Source of the DNA: Nitrosarchaeum sp.
GTDB lineage: Archaea; Thermoproteota; Nitrososphaeria; Nitrososphaerales; Nitrosopumilaceae
Length of the DNA: 49,136 nt
Direction of reading: 5' to 3'
Assembly: GCA_023265135.1 (NCBI GenBank)
Contig: JAHFUM010000010.1
Span: 1-49,136, forward strand
Of the stretch, positions 30,991 to 39,576 are shown piece after piece. The notes under the pieces were generated by a model, which saw only the letters and a list, made by a program, of their open reading frames with translations, had not been told where the DNA came from and did not search any database. How positions within the stretch are numbered: position 1 is the stretch's first letter; each line of letters begins with the position of its first letter. Both the position numbers and the translations under genes were made by a program.

Positions 30991-32073
30991 TTAAGTAAAA
31001 CATTTTAAAATTAACGTATCTTCCGACAATCTTCCAGTTCCACGACTTTCTGTAGCTCTAATACCATCATATAATTTATTCATCGGCCTCGATGAATATG
31101 CATCAACATCTTTCAACTGTGTCTCTGGTTTCCGCAAAATTCTTCCACCAGATTTTTCAGGGTCAATATTTATCAACGTTGTCCCTTTAATTGATATTGT
31201 ATGGCCCTGTAGTGCAGTATATCTAAATAACCTGCGAATTTTTATATTATATACCCATACCTCACTTGAATTAATAATTTTCTCTGGTCTAATAGATCTT
31301 AATTTTAATTCAGGAATTTCTGCCAAGAATTTTACATTTTTACATAGTTCACTCGGTGCCTTTGCTTTTCTCTTTCTTGGTTTTCTTGCAGCTTTTGTTA
31401 TTGCAGATGTCAGTTCGCATGAGGTAATTAAACTTTGATAACATTCCAAGAGTTTCTTTAATTCCCTCCGTGATAAATGGGAATATCCTTCTACCAATTG
31501 TTCATCTTTTTGATCTAATACATCTTTAATCTCTTTAACATTTGGTTTAAACCAAATAGAAATTTTCTTTGCCATTGGCGGCTTAATTTCATTCCTAAGG
31601 AGATAATTCTTAGTTGTTGATGTGAATATATCAACAGTTACCGCATCTCTATGGTCAATCATGGCTTCAAATTCTGCTATATGACCTGATAACATAGTAG
31701 CACCTTTTTCTTCTTTTGTTAGTTCTAGAACCGGCAATTCTTCCTTTTCAATAGGAACATGAGTTAGTAGTTCATTATACTTATTGCGGATATATAATAC
31801 TTGTTTTTCTTCAAGAGGAATTTCACGATATTTTAACATATGGATAACTGAACCAACTGTTGGAAAATACCCCTCATGCACTCTCTTTAATTGGTCAATT
31901 GGATTTCCTTGAGATTTGTAATACTCAATTGCCCAATCTTTCTTTGTTTTTGTATCAACTTCTAGATTGTAATAAGCTAAGTTTTCTGCTAAAGAATTAT
32001 TATAGTCAATTAAGTTAAATACGGGAAACTGTTGTTTAGATTTTAGTATCACATGGCCTTTTGGTGTTTTCAT
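30991..32073 (-). CDS. Hypothetical protein, 360 residues
   Basis: A large soluble protein with no recognised domain. It is rich in Lys/Glu in its N-terminal two thirds, has a KPRKRKAK basic patch near 232-240, and has a strand-rich C-terminus (VWVYNIKIRRLFRYTA). The stop lies 42 bp before the 85-codon gene. It overlaps the DsbA stop by one base. The length and position suggest a conserved replication-region protein. Confidence 0.7.
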   Translation of the reverse strand: MKTPKGHVILKSKQQFPVFNLIDYNNSLAENLAYYNLEVDTKTKKDWAIEYYKSQGNPIDQLKRVHEGYFPTVGSVIHMLKYREIPLEEKQVLYIRNKYNELLTHVPIEKEELPVLELTKEEKGATMLSGHIAEFEAMIDHRDAVTVDIFTSTTKNYLLRNEIKPPMAKKISIWFKPNVKEIKDVLDQKDEQLVEGYSHLSRRELKKLLECYQSLITSCELTSAITKAARKPRKRKAKAPSELCKNVKFLAEIPELKLRSIRPEKIINSSEVWVYNIKIRRLFRYTALQGHTISIKGTTLINIDPEKSGGRILRKPETQLKDVDAYSSRPMNKLYDGIRATESRGTGRLSEDTLILKCFT

Positions 32074-32345
32074 TATTTTACAATTGTAGTATATAACTGT
32101 TCAAATTCAGACATTTCAGTTGTTACTTTATCAAAGTTTTGTTTGTGATAAACAGAAATCAATTTGCGAATAAACTTTTTATTAAGACCTTCGTACTTTT
32201 CTGCAAGATCTTCAACAATAGTTTTTACTTGATCTTTCTCTGCTTCAATACGAATAAGAGAATTTGATGCTTCTTTGACTGCAGCCAAAATTGCCTTTTG
32301 ATCTGCTAGATTTGTTGGAATTACTACTTGTTTAATTACTGTCAT
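32073..32345 (-). CDS. dsbA: DsbA-like dsDNA-binding protein
   Basis: At 90 residues it is the size of T4 DsbA (89). It shares the layout of an early helix and a C-terminal LNKKFIRKLISVYHKQNF... segment before a helical end. T4 DsbA binds DNA near late promoters and aids their use. The initiator overlaps the macro-domain gene by 14 bp. Confidence 0.7.
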   Translation of the reverse strand: MTVIKQVVIPTNLADQKAILAAVKEASNSLIRIEAEKDQVKTIVEDLAEKYEGLNKKFIRKLISVYHKQNFDKVTTEMSEFEQLYTTIVK

Positions 32346-32988
32346 ATATTACCTCATAGTTTATAACATTTTCAATTTTAAATGAACGCCATTCTTTAAG
32401 ATCAACACACCATACTGCTAATACGTTATCATTAATTTTTCTTGCATTTTTATTATAAAGAACATCATACTCGCTGTCAATCCGTGAACTGTCTAAAGTG
32501 CAATTAATTACTCTAATATCACCGTTTACTTTAGTAAACCCAACTCTAACAACATTACTAGAAAGCACCGTCTTCAGTTCATTTCTGAGAACATGTTCTT
32601 CGAGATGCTGTTTCCAAGGTTCTGGCATTATACAATTTTCCGGAGCATTTTTAAACATCGGCGCAATATCTCCATCAGAATATCCGGCTAGCCCGCAACC
32701 AACTCGAGTAACCCAAAACACCTTTTTAGAATTCTTTGCATATTCAATAAACTGATTAATGCATAATTCTATAATATTCAAACTCATGGTATGAATATTG
32801 CAATCTTTAGTTGGAATTGCATACGATTGCCCCTGAATACCTAGACCGAGACCATATGTTGCACCAAAATTTTCCATAGCTTCTTTGGCAGCACCAGCGC
32901 CGTGTCTGCCAGCCAAATTACTACCAAAAACAAAAATCTCCCCATTTTTTGGAACTTCACCATCACTATGATATTTAAAATTACCCAT
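32332..32988 (-). CDS. Macro-like domain fused to a DUF2693-type SH3 barrel
   Basis: Residues 1-140 begin with IFVFGSNLAGRHGAGAAK and YAIPTKD, a phage A1pp/macro-like ADP-ribose-binding pattern. The C-terminal VVRVGFTKVNGDIRVINCTL region resembles small phage SH3-barrel proteins (DUF2693). These two parts are usually separate. It may bind or process ADP-ribose, perhaps countering a host defence; this is inference. Confidence 0.75.
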   Translation of the reverse strand: MGNFKYHSDGEVPKNGEIFVFGSNLAGRHGAGAAKEAMENFGATYGLGLGIQGQSYAIPTKDCNIHTMSLNIIELCINQFIEYAKNSKKVFWVTRVGCGLAGYSDGDIAPMFKNAPENCIMPEPWKQHLEEHVLRNELKTVLSSNVVRVGFTKVNGDIRVINCTLDSSRIDSEYDVLYNKNARKINDNVLAVWCVDLKEWRSFKIENVINYEVIYDSN

Positions 32989-33040
32989 TTAATCCCCTCC
33001 AAATATACTTATAATGTCAAATATTTCTATTAATCATATC

Positions 33041-33325
33041 TTAATAAATTTTTTCAGAAAAATGTTTCAGAACACTACAAATATCAGACTGCATATTAAA
33101 AAGTTTCCATCCCTCTGCATCAACATCATCCATTTTATATTTCTTTGACATTATATCATCATCAAGGAAATATTGCAAATATTTGTCTTGGACTATTAAA
33201 TCACCCCTGCATCTACTTTTAAAGTCTTCAAGTTGGTTGTTTTTTTTGTAAAATATAAACTGGTCATTCAGTATCTGAAATTGAATTGCACCATATTCTG
33301 TATTTAATCTAATTGGTAGTTTCAT
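33041..33325 (-). CDS. Hypothetical protein, 94 residues
   Basis: The start at ATG 33325 overlaps the TAA of the repeat-protein gene (TAATG), with GGAG ten bases upstream. The product is acidic with aromatic residues. Function is unknown. Confidence 0.6.
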   Translation of the reverse strand: MKLPIRLNTEYGAIQFQILNDQFIFYKKNNQLEDFKSRCRGDLIVQDKYLQYFLDDDIMSKKYKMDDVDAEGWKLFNMQSDICSVLKHFSEKIY

Positions 33326-34137
33326 TAACATGTTTCTCCATCGCATACCCCAATAACAAATAATTTTGAGCAACGAATTTTTCCTTCTTGAACTGTTATA
33401 ATGTCATTTAAATTGACTTTACAAAATAAAACTCTTTTACCTCCGTTCCCATTCCAATATGTTGCATGACTAACATGTAGTCCTGCTGCACATGATGAGC
33501 TATCAAGTTTTGGATTCCGTTCTATTGCATATTCACCGACAACATATTGAAACTTGGAATTATATAAGGAACATAAATTTTTATCTACATGCTTATAACA
33601 ATATACTTCATTGCCAATAGATTTTAAATTTGTTTGAACTTCGATATTTTGAATTAAGTTCAATGATAGATCTGATGTACAGATACCAAATTGAACAGCC
33701 ATATATTCATATACTCGTGCACTATCGTATACTTGTGCACTATCGTATACTTGTGCATTGCCGGATACTTGTGCATTGCCGGATACAAATGCAGCACCAT
33801 ATACTCGTGCATTGCCATATACTCGTGCATGACCATATACTTGTGCACTATCGTATACTTGTGCATTGCTGGATACAAATGCATCACCATATACCAATGC
33901 ACCACCATATACTCTTGCATTATCATATACCAATGCATTGCCATATACTCTTGCATTATCTAATACTCGTCCATCACCGAAAACCCAGCAATTTCCTTCT
34001 TGCGAGAGATTTGCTTCTTTTTCAATCCATCCACCAAGATCACCAGATTTAACGGCACCAAAGTCTTTAAGTGCTTGAATTTGATACAGAACCACACCAT
34101 TTGTGGTTTTGGTATTTGCAGTCAATTTGTATTTCAT
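33325..34137 (-). CDS. Hexapeptide-repeat (left-handed beta-helix) protein
   Basis: Residues about 50-146 are built from roughly 16 tandem hexapeptides of the form xARVYG/xALVYD/SAQVYD, typical of left-handed beta-helices. The repeats are also visible as degenerate 18-bp DNA repeats (33714-33960). The N-terminal 50 residues and the C-terminal 120 form separate domains; the latter has GEYAIERN...CAAGLHVSHATYW. The repeat number is likely to vary between phages. Function is unknown; structural or carbohydrate-binding roles are possible. Confidence 0.8.
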   Translation of the reverse strand: MKYKLTANTKTTNGVVLYQIQALKDFGAVKSGDLGGWIEKEANLSQEGNCWVFGDGRVLDNARVYGNALVYDNARVYGGALVYGDAFVSSNAQVYDSAQVYGHARVYGNARVYGAAFVSGNAQVSGNAQVYDSAQVYDSARVYEYMAVQFGICTSDLSLNLIQNIEVQTNLKSIGNEVYCYKHVDKNLCSLYNSKFQYVVGEYAIERNPKLDSSSCAAGLHVSHATYWNGNGGKRVLFCKVNLNDIITVQEGKIRCSKLFVIGVCDGETC

Positions 34138-34376
34138 AAATATCTCCCAAATCCTACAACATTAATAAAAATATAAAACACATTTACTGCTAAAATTGAA
34201 CGTGACACGGTACTCTGCAACATCAAGTACATTGAGGAAATACCGGAAACAATGAATAGGAAATATCCCAAGGAATTATAACCAATATTTAATGCAATTA
34301 AGGTAGACCCTCCAATTGAACCAATTATAGTTAATATATCAGCAACTATTTTTTTAAATTTTTTATAAGTTCTCAT
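34134..34376 (-). CDS. Small membrane protein, 80 residues
   Basis: Three hydrophobic segments (about 12-30, 34-50 and 57-76) follow a basic N-terminus. Similar short membrane proteins are frequent in phages. The stop overlaps the next ATG. Function is unknown. Confidence 0.7.
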   Translation of the reverse strand: MRTYKKFKKIVADILTIIGSIGGSTLIALNIGYNSLGYFLFIVSGISSMYLMLQSTVSRSILAVNVFYIFINVVGFGRYL

Positions 34377-34395
34377 TTATTTTCTGGTATATTAA

Positions 34396-34707
34396 TTACT
34401 GAGGTGGAGGTAAATGATTAAGTAATAATGTTCCAGGATGTTTAATGACATTATTAAACTTTCTCTGTAAAGTTTTCACCAAAGTTGGATCATTCCACTG
34501 AGTGGAAGCAACTGTTACATTTCCACAAATACCAAGAATAATTAATGATACTTGGTCAGTGTGAACCTGCTCGACAATATCTGCCCCAGTGCATGGCATT
34601 CTTCCATTAGACGTAATTGTATCATACAACCTACCAGCATTTGCGATAAACCTTTCCTTTGTAGAGAGTAAATCCTCACTAAACTCAACAACAGTTCTGT
34701 AACCCAT
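34396..34707 (-). CDS. Hypothetical protein, 103 residues
   Basis: A soluble protein (MGYRTVVEFSEDLL...) ending in a Pro-rich tail (LPPPQ). It is the first gene behind the promoter at 34742. No family is recognised. Confidence 0.65.
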   Translation of the reverse strand: MGYRTVVEFSEDLLSTKERFIANAGRLYDTITSNGRMPCTGADIVEQVHTDQVSLIILGICGNVTVASTQWNDPTLVKTLQRKFNNVIKHPGTLLLNHLPPPQ

Positions 34708-34741
34708 TTAGTTATCCTCATAAATATCAATCAATATGCAC

Positions 34742-34769
34742 ATTATACAGAACTCTAAATTAATGTAAA
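34742..34769 (-). promoter_or_regulatory. Phage promoter (TTTACA-16-TATAAT)
   Basis: A recurrent-family promoter, divergent from the plus-strand nuclease at 34810. It drives the gene run 34707 to 33041. Confidence 0.75.
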
Positions 34770-34787
34770 GCATTATTTTAATATACT

Positions 34788-34795
34788 TATAAATC
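34788..34795 (+). promoter_or_regulatory. Late-promoter-like TATAAATC
   Basis: Seven of eight bases match the T4 late promoter, on the plus strand 15 bp before the nuclease ATG. The short distance leaves almost no leader, so it may be chance. Confidence 0.25.
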
Positions 34796-34809
34796 ATGGA
34801 GTTATAATT

Positions 34810-35259
34810 ATGTGGTTATACAATGGCAAAGAGATAGATGATACAAAAATCCCAGCAAAAAGCATAGGATTTATATATCTTATTACAAACAATGTGACCG
34901 GTAAACTCTATCTAGGCAGAAAATTACTGACAAAGGCATCCTCTAAAACAGTTAAAGGCATCAAGAAGAAAACTAGAAAAGATTCAGATTGGAAATATTA
35001 TTGGTCATCTTCACCTGACCTACAATTACAAGTTGCAGAACATGGAAAAGAAAATTTCAAACGTGAAATACTAATGTTCTGCACAACTAAATCATCACTG
35101 AATTATTGTGAGGAGGCTGCACTTTACATTGTAGGTGCGTTAGAAAATCAAACTAAGTGGGCGAATGGAAATATTCGAGCCAAGGTTTTTAGAAGAAATA
35201 TTCAAAAAACCTTGGCTGAAATATTGGAGTTTAGAAAAATTATCTCTGATCTTGTTTAG
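34810..35259 (+). CDS. GIY-YIG endonuclease-like protein
   Basis: The 149-residue protein shows GFIYLITNNVTGKLYLGRKLL, a GIY-YIG core, then DWKYYWSSSP, a pattern common in small T4-like phage nucleases. GGAG precedes the ATG. It lies on the strand opposite to neighbours and overlaps the next gene's end, as homing genes often do. Host target sites are unknown. Confidence 0.8.
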   Translation: MWLYNGKEIDDTKIPAKSIGFIYLITNNVTGKLYLGRKLLTKASSKTVKGIKKKTRKDSDWKYYWSSSPDLQLQVAEHGKENFKREILMFCTTKSSLNYCEEAALYIVGALENQTKWANGNIRAKVFRRNIQKTLAEILEFRKIISDLV

Positions 35260-35395
35260 AAACTTCCTTTTTAGTAACATCACTTTCTTCTATTGGTTTA
35301 TTCTTTTTACCAAAAATTTTATCCCAATTATCTGAAAGTGTTTTTTCATCAACAAATGTAGGTCTTCTTGATGAACCTTTTCCACCATCACTCAT
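35240..35395 (-). CDS. Small charged protein, 51 residues
   Basis: MSDGGKGSSRRP followed by LSDNWDKIFGKK is a short pattern recurring in many phages. Its ATG overlaps the stop of the zinc-ribbon gene, and its 3' end overlaps the convergent nuclease gene by 20 bp. Function is unknown. Confidence 0.7.
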   Translation of the reverse strand: MSDGGKGSSRRPTFVDEKTLSDNWDKIFGKKNKPIEESDVTKKEVSKQDQR

Positions 35396-35577
35396 TAGTT
35401 TTTACTTTCATTGAGAAGTTGATTAGTAAGAGCAGATTGGTCTTTATTTGTTCTCTCTTGTTGAGGATTGCAATTCTCGCACGTCTGAACATGTGGTGAA
35501 TATACTCTACCACATTTTGGACACTCCCAACCTTTATCGTATGATGGTATAGGTTGATATATGTGAGTATGCACCAT
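35395..35577 (-). CDS. Small zinc-ribbon protein
   Basis: CPKC (19-22) and CENC (33-36) form a zinc ribbon in this 60-residue protein. It lies between the 51-residue gene and the reductase. Function is unknown. Confidence 0.75.
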   Translation of the reverse strand: MVHTHIYQPIPSYDKGWECPKCGRVYSPHVQTCENCNPQQERTNKDQSALTNQLLNESKN

Positions 35578-35631
35578 TTTAGAACCTACGGTAAGTCTTA
35601 AGACTTATAAGTCTTTCTATAAATTTATATC

Positions 35632-38418
35632 TCATATATTAATCTCACATGCGCCGCCCGAACATGAGACCTCTCCCTTTAGGTTTGTATTATCTTCTAT
35701 TTCTACAATTTTGGTTAAGTCGATTGCATGTAACTGTTTGACCATTTCATTATAATGTTCTTTTGTACAATCCTCAAAAGGAGGTTGTTTATAAGAACCA
35801 CCATCATAGGGAAGAACACTAATTCCAGTATAAAATTCTCGATTTTTCCACATCCAGCGGCCTGCCCTGTACCACTCATTATTTTTAAGTGAAATTGTAC
35901 AACTTACATTGTGATAATTTGCACCTTCTCTATGACCATTTTGAATCCATTCTATATTGAATCTTTTAACGCGTTCTAACAGATTAGAAAAGGATTCAGT
36001 TCTCAGAATAGCACCATCTGGGGCTTTTTGTGGGAAACTTACAATTGCTTCCAAGTGAGGTTTATAGTAACAATCTTCAACTAAATCAGGCAACTCAGCT
36101 TTAATATAATTATAAAGAGGTTCATTTTTTCCTACACGCATTCGACGGATATAATAATCATTATGCCATGCATGAATACCCGATGATGTACCAAGAACAA
36201 GCGATGTGGTACCAGAAGGTTTAACCGTAGTAGTTCTTGCGGCCTTATTTATTCCGATTATTTGTGCTAATTTTTCATTTGTCTCTAATACTACTTTAGC
36301 AGCCTCCTTCAAATCTAGTTTCAATACGGCACCTGATGCAATTCCAGTCATACCAATACCTAGCAATGCATCACGTTCTGCATTTTCTTTCCATATATTA
36401 CGTAGATAATGAAAATTTGTATATCCTGCTTGAAGTGTGCCTAGGAACGCCGCTGCGGATACTCTTTCATTCAAATCCTGTTGATCTGCAACATCGGATA
36501 CATTAACTTCAGTCAAATTACAGAACGAACAACTAGGTAAAGAAATTTCTGCACAAGGGTTTGTAAGTAATTCATAATCATTAGTCCAAAATATACCAGG
36601 TTCGCCTGCATTTGATGCTTGAACTCTTTCCCATACATCAGCAAACTCATCTTCATTAGTATCATTACGATGAAGAACAATTGAGTTATTTGCCCTTCCA
36701 CGTTGAGGGTTTAACTCCCACCAATTTCCAGATTTGCAAGTAAGTAAATCCATATCATCTTTACTAAAAAGACTAATCATTGCTGCTCTACGAATTCCAC
36801 CACTTAATACAGCATCTGCAATATAACATAATATATCATGAACTTCCAGTGATGTTAATTTACGTCCAACCGCATCATTTAATTTTGATCGTATATGTTC
36901 TAGACAAATACGAAGTGGATCGGGACCAGGCGCCTTTCCACCAGAAGTTACTAATCTAGCACCTTTTTTGCGGATGTCTCTAAAATCAAATACCGGATCT
37001 GATTTATTATGAAAAAATGCTTCTACAAGAATCTTAATAGAATCGGCCCACCCTTCAATAGAGTCACCAATTAAAAATCTTCGAGTTCTTTCAATGGGAC
37101 CTTTTATAAGTGGAAGTTTATCAATATGATGAGATTGAACACTATAACCAACACCACTCCCGCCTAAAAGCAAAAACATAATTTCACTAAATGCATCTGG
37201 ATGATCTATAGCGATAGCAGAGCAGTTGCCAGTTACAATACCCCCAGATAAGATAAATGAGTGATTATCCTCAACCTCCAAACACCAAACTTCCTCTTCT
37301 CTATCTGTCTCAGTAACTGATTGAACTCTCCATAATGAATTTCTATGATTGTTTATGCTATGTTTTATACCAAATCTTTTAGTATAAGGTCTAGTACCAA
37401 AATTAGTAACTTGCCCTGTTAAGTCGTCCTCACTTAAGATATATAATCCTGCTAGTTCAAAACAATTTTTTATAAAATTGATATATTTTTCTCCGGTGGC
37501 TTGGATTCCGATATACTTAGAGCAATTTCCATTTTTATACCAATTAGGATTTTTACCTGCGTCCGCACTGCAATATCCATCTACAAATGCTCGGATTAAT
37601 TCATAATTATCTTCTATAGGATTTGGTGCGGTTTTCAAATATTTACCAGTATATGCAATAAAATCACCATTACATGACAAAGGTGCAGATGTTGAAAATC
37701 CCATTTCTTCAAATCTGGTCTTATATTTCGATTCTTTTTCCCCACATAATCTAACCATCGAATGTTTTAACTCACCATTTTTATCTTGTACACATGTCCC
37801 ATCACCAAAAACATAACCATAACACCAATATAATTTTTCAAAGGGTGTTGCACATTCATAATCAAATTCAGAAAATAAATCGGGAGCTTTACATATAAAA
37901 TCACCAGATTTTATATTAGTTGTGGCTGTACCATTATCTAAAATCCATCTGTGATTTTCGGTTGCGTAAATTTCTCTAACTTTATGTCCCATTTTCATTA
38001 CAATTTTAAACAACTTTTGAGATCCATAAGATCTAACTATTGCAGGTTTCCATTCTCCAGTATGAGTTGGAACTATAACAGTGTCACCATTATTAAAATC
38101 ATTGAATGATTTAGTTCCAATTGATGTAATAAATTTAGTATCACTGCTCAAACAGTTAAACATGCGGTTATTAGACAATTCTATTGAGGCCCCTGCAAAT
38201 TGAAGACTTCTCATAGAAGGTAACACCTTCTTTGTCAAAATAAAGTTTTTATAAATGTTCTGAATTTCTGTTTTAACTTGAGGATATTTGTGAATATGCA
38301 TCTGCATATTACGTTGGCAAATTTCTTCCCATGTTTCTCTGCGATTTAGTTCTGGAATGAATTTTGCGTATTTGTTAAAAATTACAATTTCACTCAAAAT
38401 ATTTTGAGATGTTGGCAT
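35632..38418 (-). CDS. nrdJ: Class II ribonucleotide reductase (NrdJ) containing an intein
   Basis: The 928-residue precursor makes dNTPs from NTPs by an adenosylcobalamin radical mechanism, without a separate small subunit. Reductase blocks include MRSLQFAG, GGSGVGYSVQ, NPCAEISLPS, TTTVKPSGTTS and the C-terminal redox SCSGGACEI. An intein of about 310 residues interrupts it at FN|C (residue 89) and ends at TGN (398). Removing it gives about 618 residues. A reliance on host B12 is implied. A late-promoter-like TATAAATA lies 33 bp upstream. Confidence 0.92.
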   Translation of the reverse strand: MPTSQNILSEIVIFNKYAKFIPELNRRETWEEICQRNMQMHIHKYPQVKTEIQNIYKNFILTKKVLPSMRSLQFAGASIELSNNRMFNCLSSDTKFITSIGTKSFNDFNNGDTVIVPTHTGEWKPAIVRSYGSQKLFKIVMKMGHKVREIYATENHRWILDNGTATTNIKSGDFICKAPDLFSEFDYECATPFEKLYWCYGYVFGDGTCVQDKNGELKHSMVRLCGEKESKYKTRFEEMGFSTSAPLSCNGDFIAYTGKYLKTAPNPIEDNYELIRAFVDGYCSADAGKNPNWYKNGNCSKYIGIQATGEKYINFIKNCFELAGLYILSEDDLTGQVTNFGTRPYTKRFGIKHSINNHRNSLWRVQSVTETDREEEVWCLEVEDNHSFILSGGIVTGNCSAIAIDHPDAFSEIMFLLLGGSGVGYSVQSHHIDKLPLIKGPIERTRRFLIGDSIEGWADSIKILVEAFFHNKSDPVFDFRDIRKKGARLVTSGGKAPGPDPLRICLEHIRSKLNDAVGRKLTSLEVHDILCYIADAVLSGGIRRAAMISLFSKDDMDLLTCKSGNWWELNPQRGRANNSIVLHRNDTNEDEFADVWERVQASNAGEPGIFWTNDYELLTNPCAEISLPSCSFCNLTEVNVSDVADQQDLNERVSAAAFLGTLQAGYTNFHYLRNIWKENAERDALLGIGMTGIASGAVLKLDLKEAAKVVLETNEKLAQIIGINKAARTTTVKPSGTTSLVLGTSSGIHAWHNDYYIRRMRVGKNEPLYNYIKAELPDLVEDCYYKPHLEAIVSFPQKAPDGAILRTESFSNLLERVKRFNIEWIQNGHREGANYHNVSCTISLKNNEWYRAGRWMWKNREFYTGISVLPYDGGSYKQPPFEDCTKEHYNEMVKQLHAIDLTKIVEIEDNTNLKGEVSCSGGACEINI
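37225..38154 (-). mobile_element. Intein with LAGLIDADG-like domain in NrdJ
   Basis: Splicing blocks: Cys1 (CLSSDTKF), a TxxH block in ATENHRWI, VWCLEVEDNHSFIL and the final TGN before Cys+1. The middle includes WCYGYVFGDGT and LIRAFVDGY, the two helices of a LAGLIDADG endonuclease. The penultimate residue is Gly instead of the usual His, which may slow Asn cyclisation. The insertion is next to a conserved reductase Cys segment. Confidence 0.9.
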
Positions 38419-38450
38419 TATATTCCTTGTTTTATTTTTATATGGAAAAG

Positions 38451-38458
38451 TATTTATA
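38451..38458 (-). promoter_or_regulatory. Late-promoter-like TATAAATA upstream of nrdJ
   Basis: The minus strand carries TATAAATA 33 bp before the NrdJ start, a distance suited to a T4 late promoter. In AT-rich DNA chance matches occur, so support is limited. Confidence 0.3.
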
Positions 38459-38460
38459 TA

Positions 38461-39126
38461 CTATCTGAAATACATGCAGGTTTTATATATATATTGCACT
38501 TCTAATGCATCATATATACTGGCAAATGAAAAATCCTTATTTGTTATCTTAAAATTATTAATAATGTTTACTAATACTTCGTTATCTTCAACACCATTCC
38601 AAACTTTTATATATGTACCCAATTTATATCCATGATCTTGTCTAAAAATATTTAAAACATTCTTTGCAATATATTGAATATATAGTTCATCCCATGTTAA
38701 ACCAACTTTATGCATTGCTACTTGAAAAAAATTGAAAGTTTGGTAATCAAATATCCCATTAGCTGAATCTGAAATAATTTTTTTCATAGTATCATTAAAT
38801 GATAATGTGGCATGTAAATTAGGATTAAATATCTCCATGTGGTGTAGTACAGATTCGCATCTTAAATCAATATCAATGATGGGTTTGGTTTGAACTAGCT
38901 GAGATATAATAAAATGAAAAATATCAACCAGTTCTAACTTAACTTGATCTAAATTTGGTTCTTGTTTTTTCCACCACTTCCATCCATAATGGTCAATAGC
39001 CTCTACTGATTCTGCCATAATAGCATCCGTCCATTTGTAACCAGCATTTTCCCAATCTGGATTTATTTTCTCATTTAAAGAATTTTGCAACTCAAACATT
39101 TCTTTTAGTTGTTCAATTGTAATCAT
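38461..39126 (-). CDS. dut: Dimeric all-alpha dUTPase (MazG-like fold)
   Basis: The 221-residue protein shows LQNSLNEKINPDW, AESVEAIDHYGWKWW and ELVDIFHFI, motifs of all-alpha dUTPases. The C-terminal RQDHGYKLGTYIKVWNG block supports the same family. It hydrolyses dUTP to dUMP, giving the substrate for ThyX encoded nearby. It abuts the PGDYG gene. Confidence 0.88.
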   Translation of the reverse strand: MITIEQLKEMFELQNSLNEKINPDWENAGYKWTDAIMAESVEAIDHYGWKWWKKQEPNLDQVKLELVDIFHFIISQLVQTKPIIDIDLRCESVLHHMEIFNPNLHATLSFNDTMKKIISDSANGIFDYQTFNFFQVAMHKVGLTWDELYIQYIAKNVLNIFRQDHGYKLGTYIKVWNGVEDNEVLVNIINNFKITNKDFSFASIYDALEVQYIYKTCMYFR

Positions 39127-39398
39127 TAATTAGTTACCGGTTCATATGTTGCAATGAAAATATCAGGTTTGCATGGATATTGTTCACCTTGTACCCCTGT
39201 TATAATCCAATCTCCTGGTGTAACAACATGCCCAGCCTCCAATGTCCCAACCCAACCCAAATCTTTATTAAATAAATCAGTTGTTCTTGATTCCCAAGTA
39301 TGACGAACTTTACTTGGAACTTCAATAACATTTGGATGATCACCCAATTTAAACCATTGTGTTGCTTCGATTACTACAGGTTTCTTTCTAAATCTCAT
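39126..39398 (-). CDS. PGDYG-type small phage protein
   Basis: MRFRKKPVVIEATQW, HVVTPGDWIITG and YPCKPDIF are typical of a widespread small phage family. Function is unknown. It shares a base with the dUTPase stop. Confidence 0.8.
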   Translation of the reverse strand: MRFRKKPVVIEATQWFKLGDHPNVIEVPSKVRHTWESRTTDLFNKDLGWVGTLEAGHVVTPGDWIITGVQGEQYPCKPDIFIATYEPVTN

Positions 39399-39573
39399 TT
39401 TTTTTTATTTCCCCAATCCTAATGAAACGATTATCATAAACATAGTAAACCTTAGTATCCTTATTTTGAAGATAATCTGTCTCAATCATTATACCAGTTT
39501 CTTTATCATAAATTTCAACATATACTTCTGTATCTTCTGCACAATGAGCATTTACTGTAACGTTAGTTGTCAT
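39388..39573 (-). CDS. Hypothetical protein, 61 residues
   Basis: A strand-rich acidic protein overlapping the PGDYG gene start by 11 bp and lying 3 bp after the ThyX stop. Function is unknown. Confidence 0.65.
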   Translation of the reverse strand: MTTNVTVNAHCAEDTEVYVEIYDKETGIMIETDYLQNKDTKVYYVYDNRFIRIGEIKKNEI

Positions 39574-39576
39574 TAT

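Noticed and set aside
33630-34052. Long ORFs on both strands in the repeat tract
   Set aside because: They result from the 18-bp repeat periodicity of the beta-helix gene; their His/Cys/Tyr-rich repeats are artefacts.
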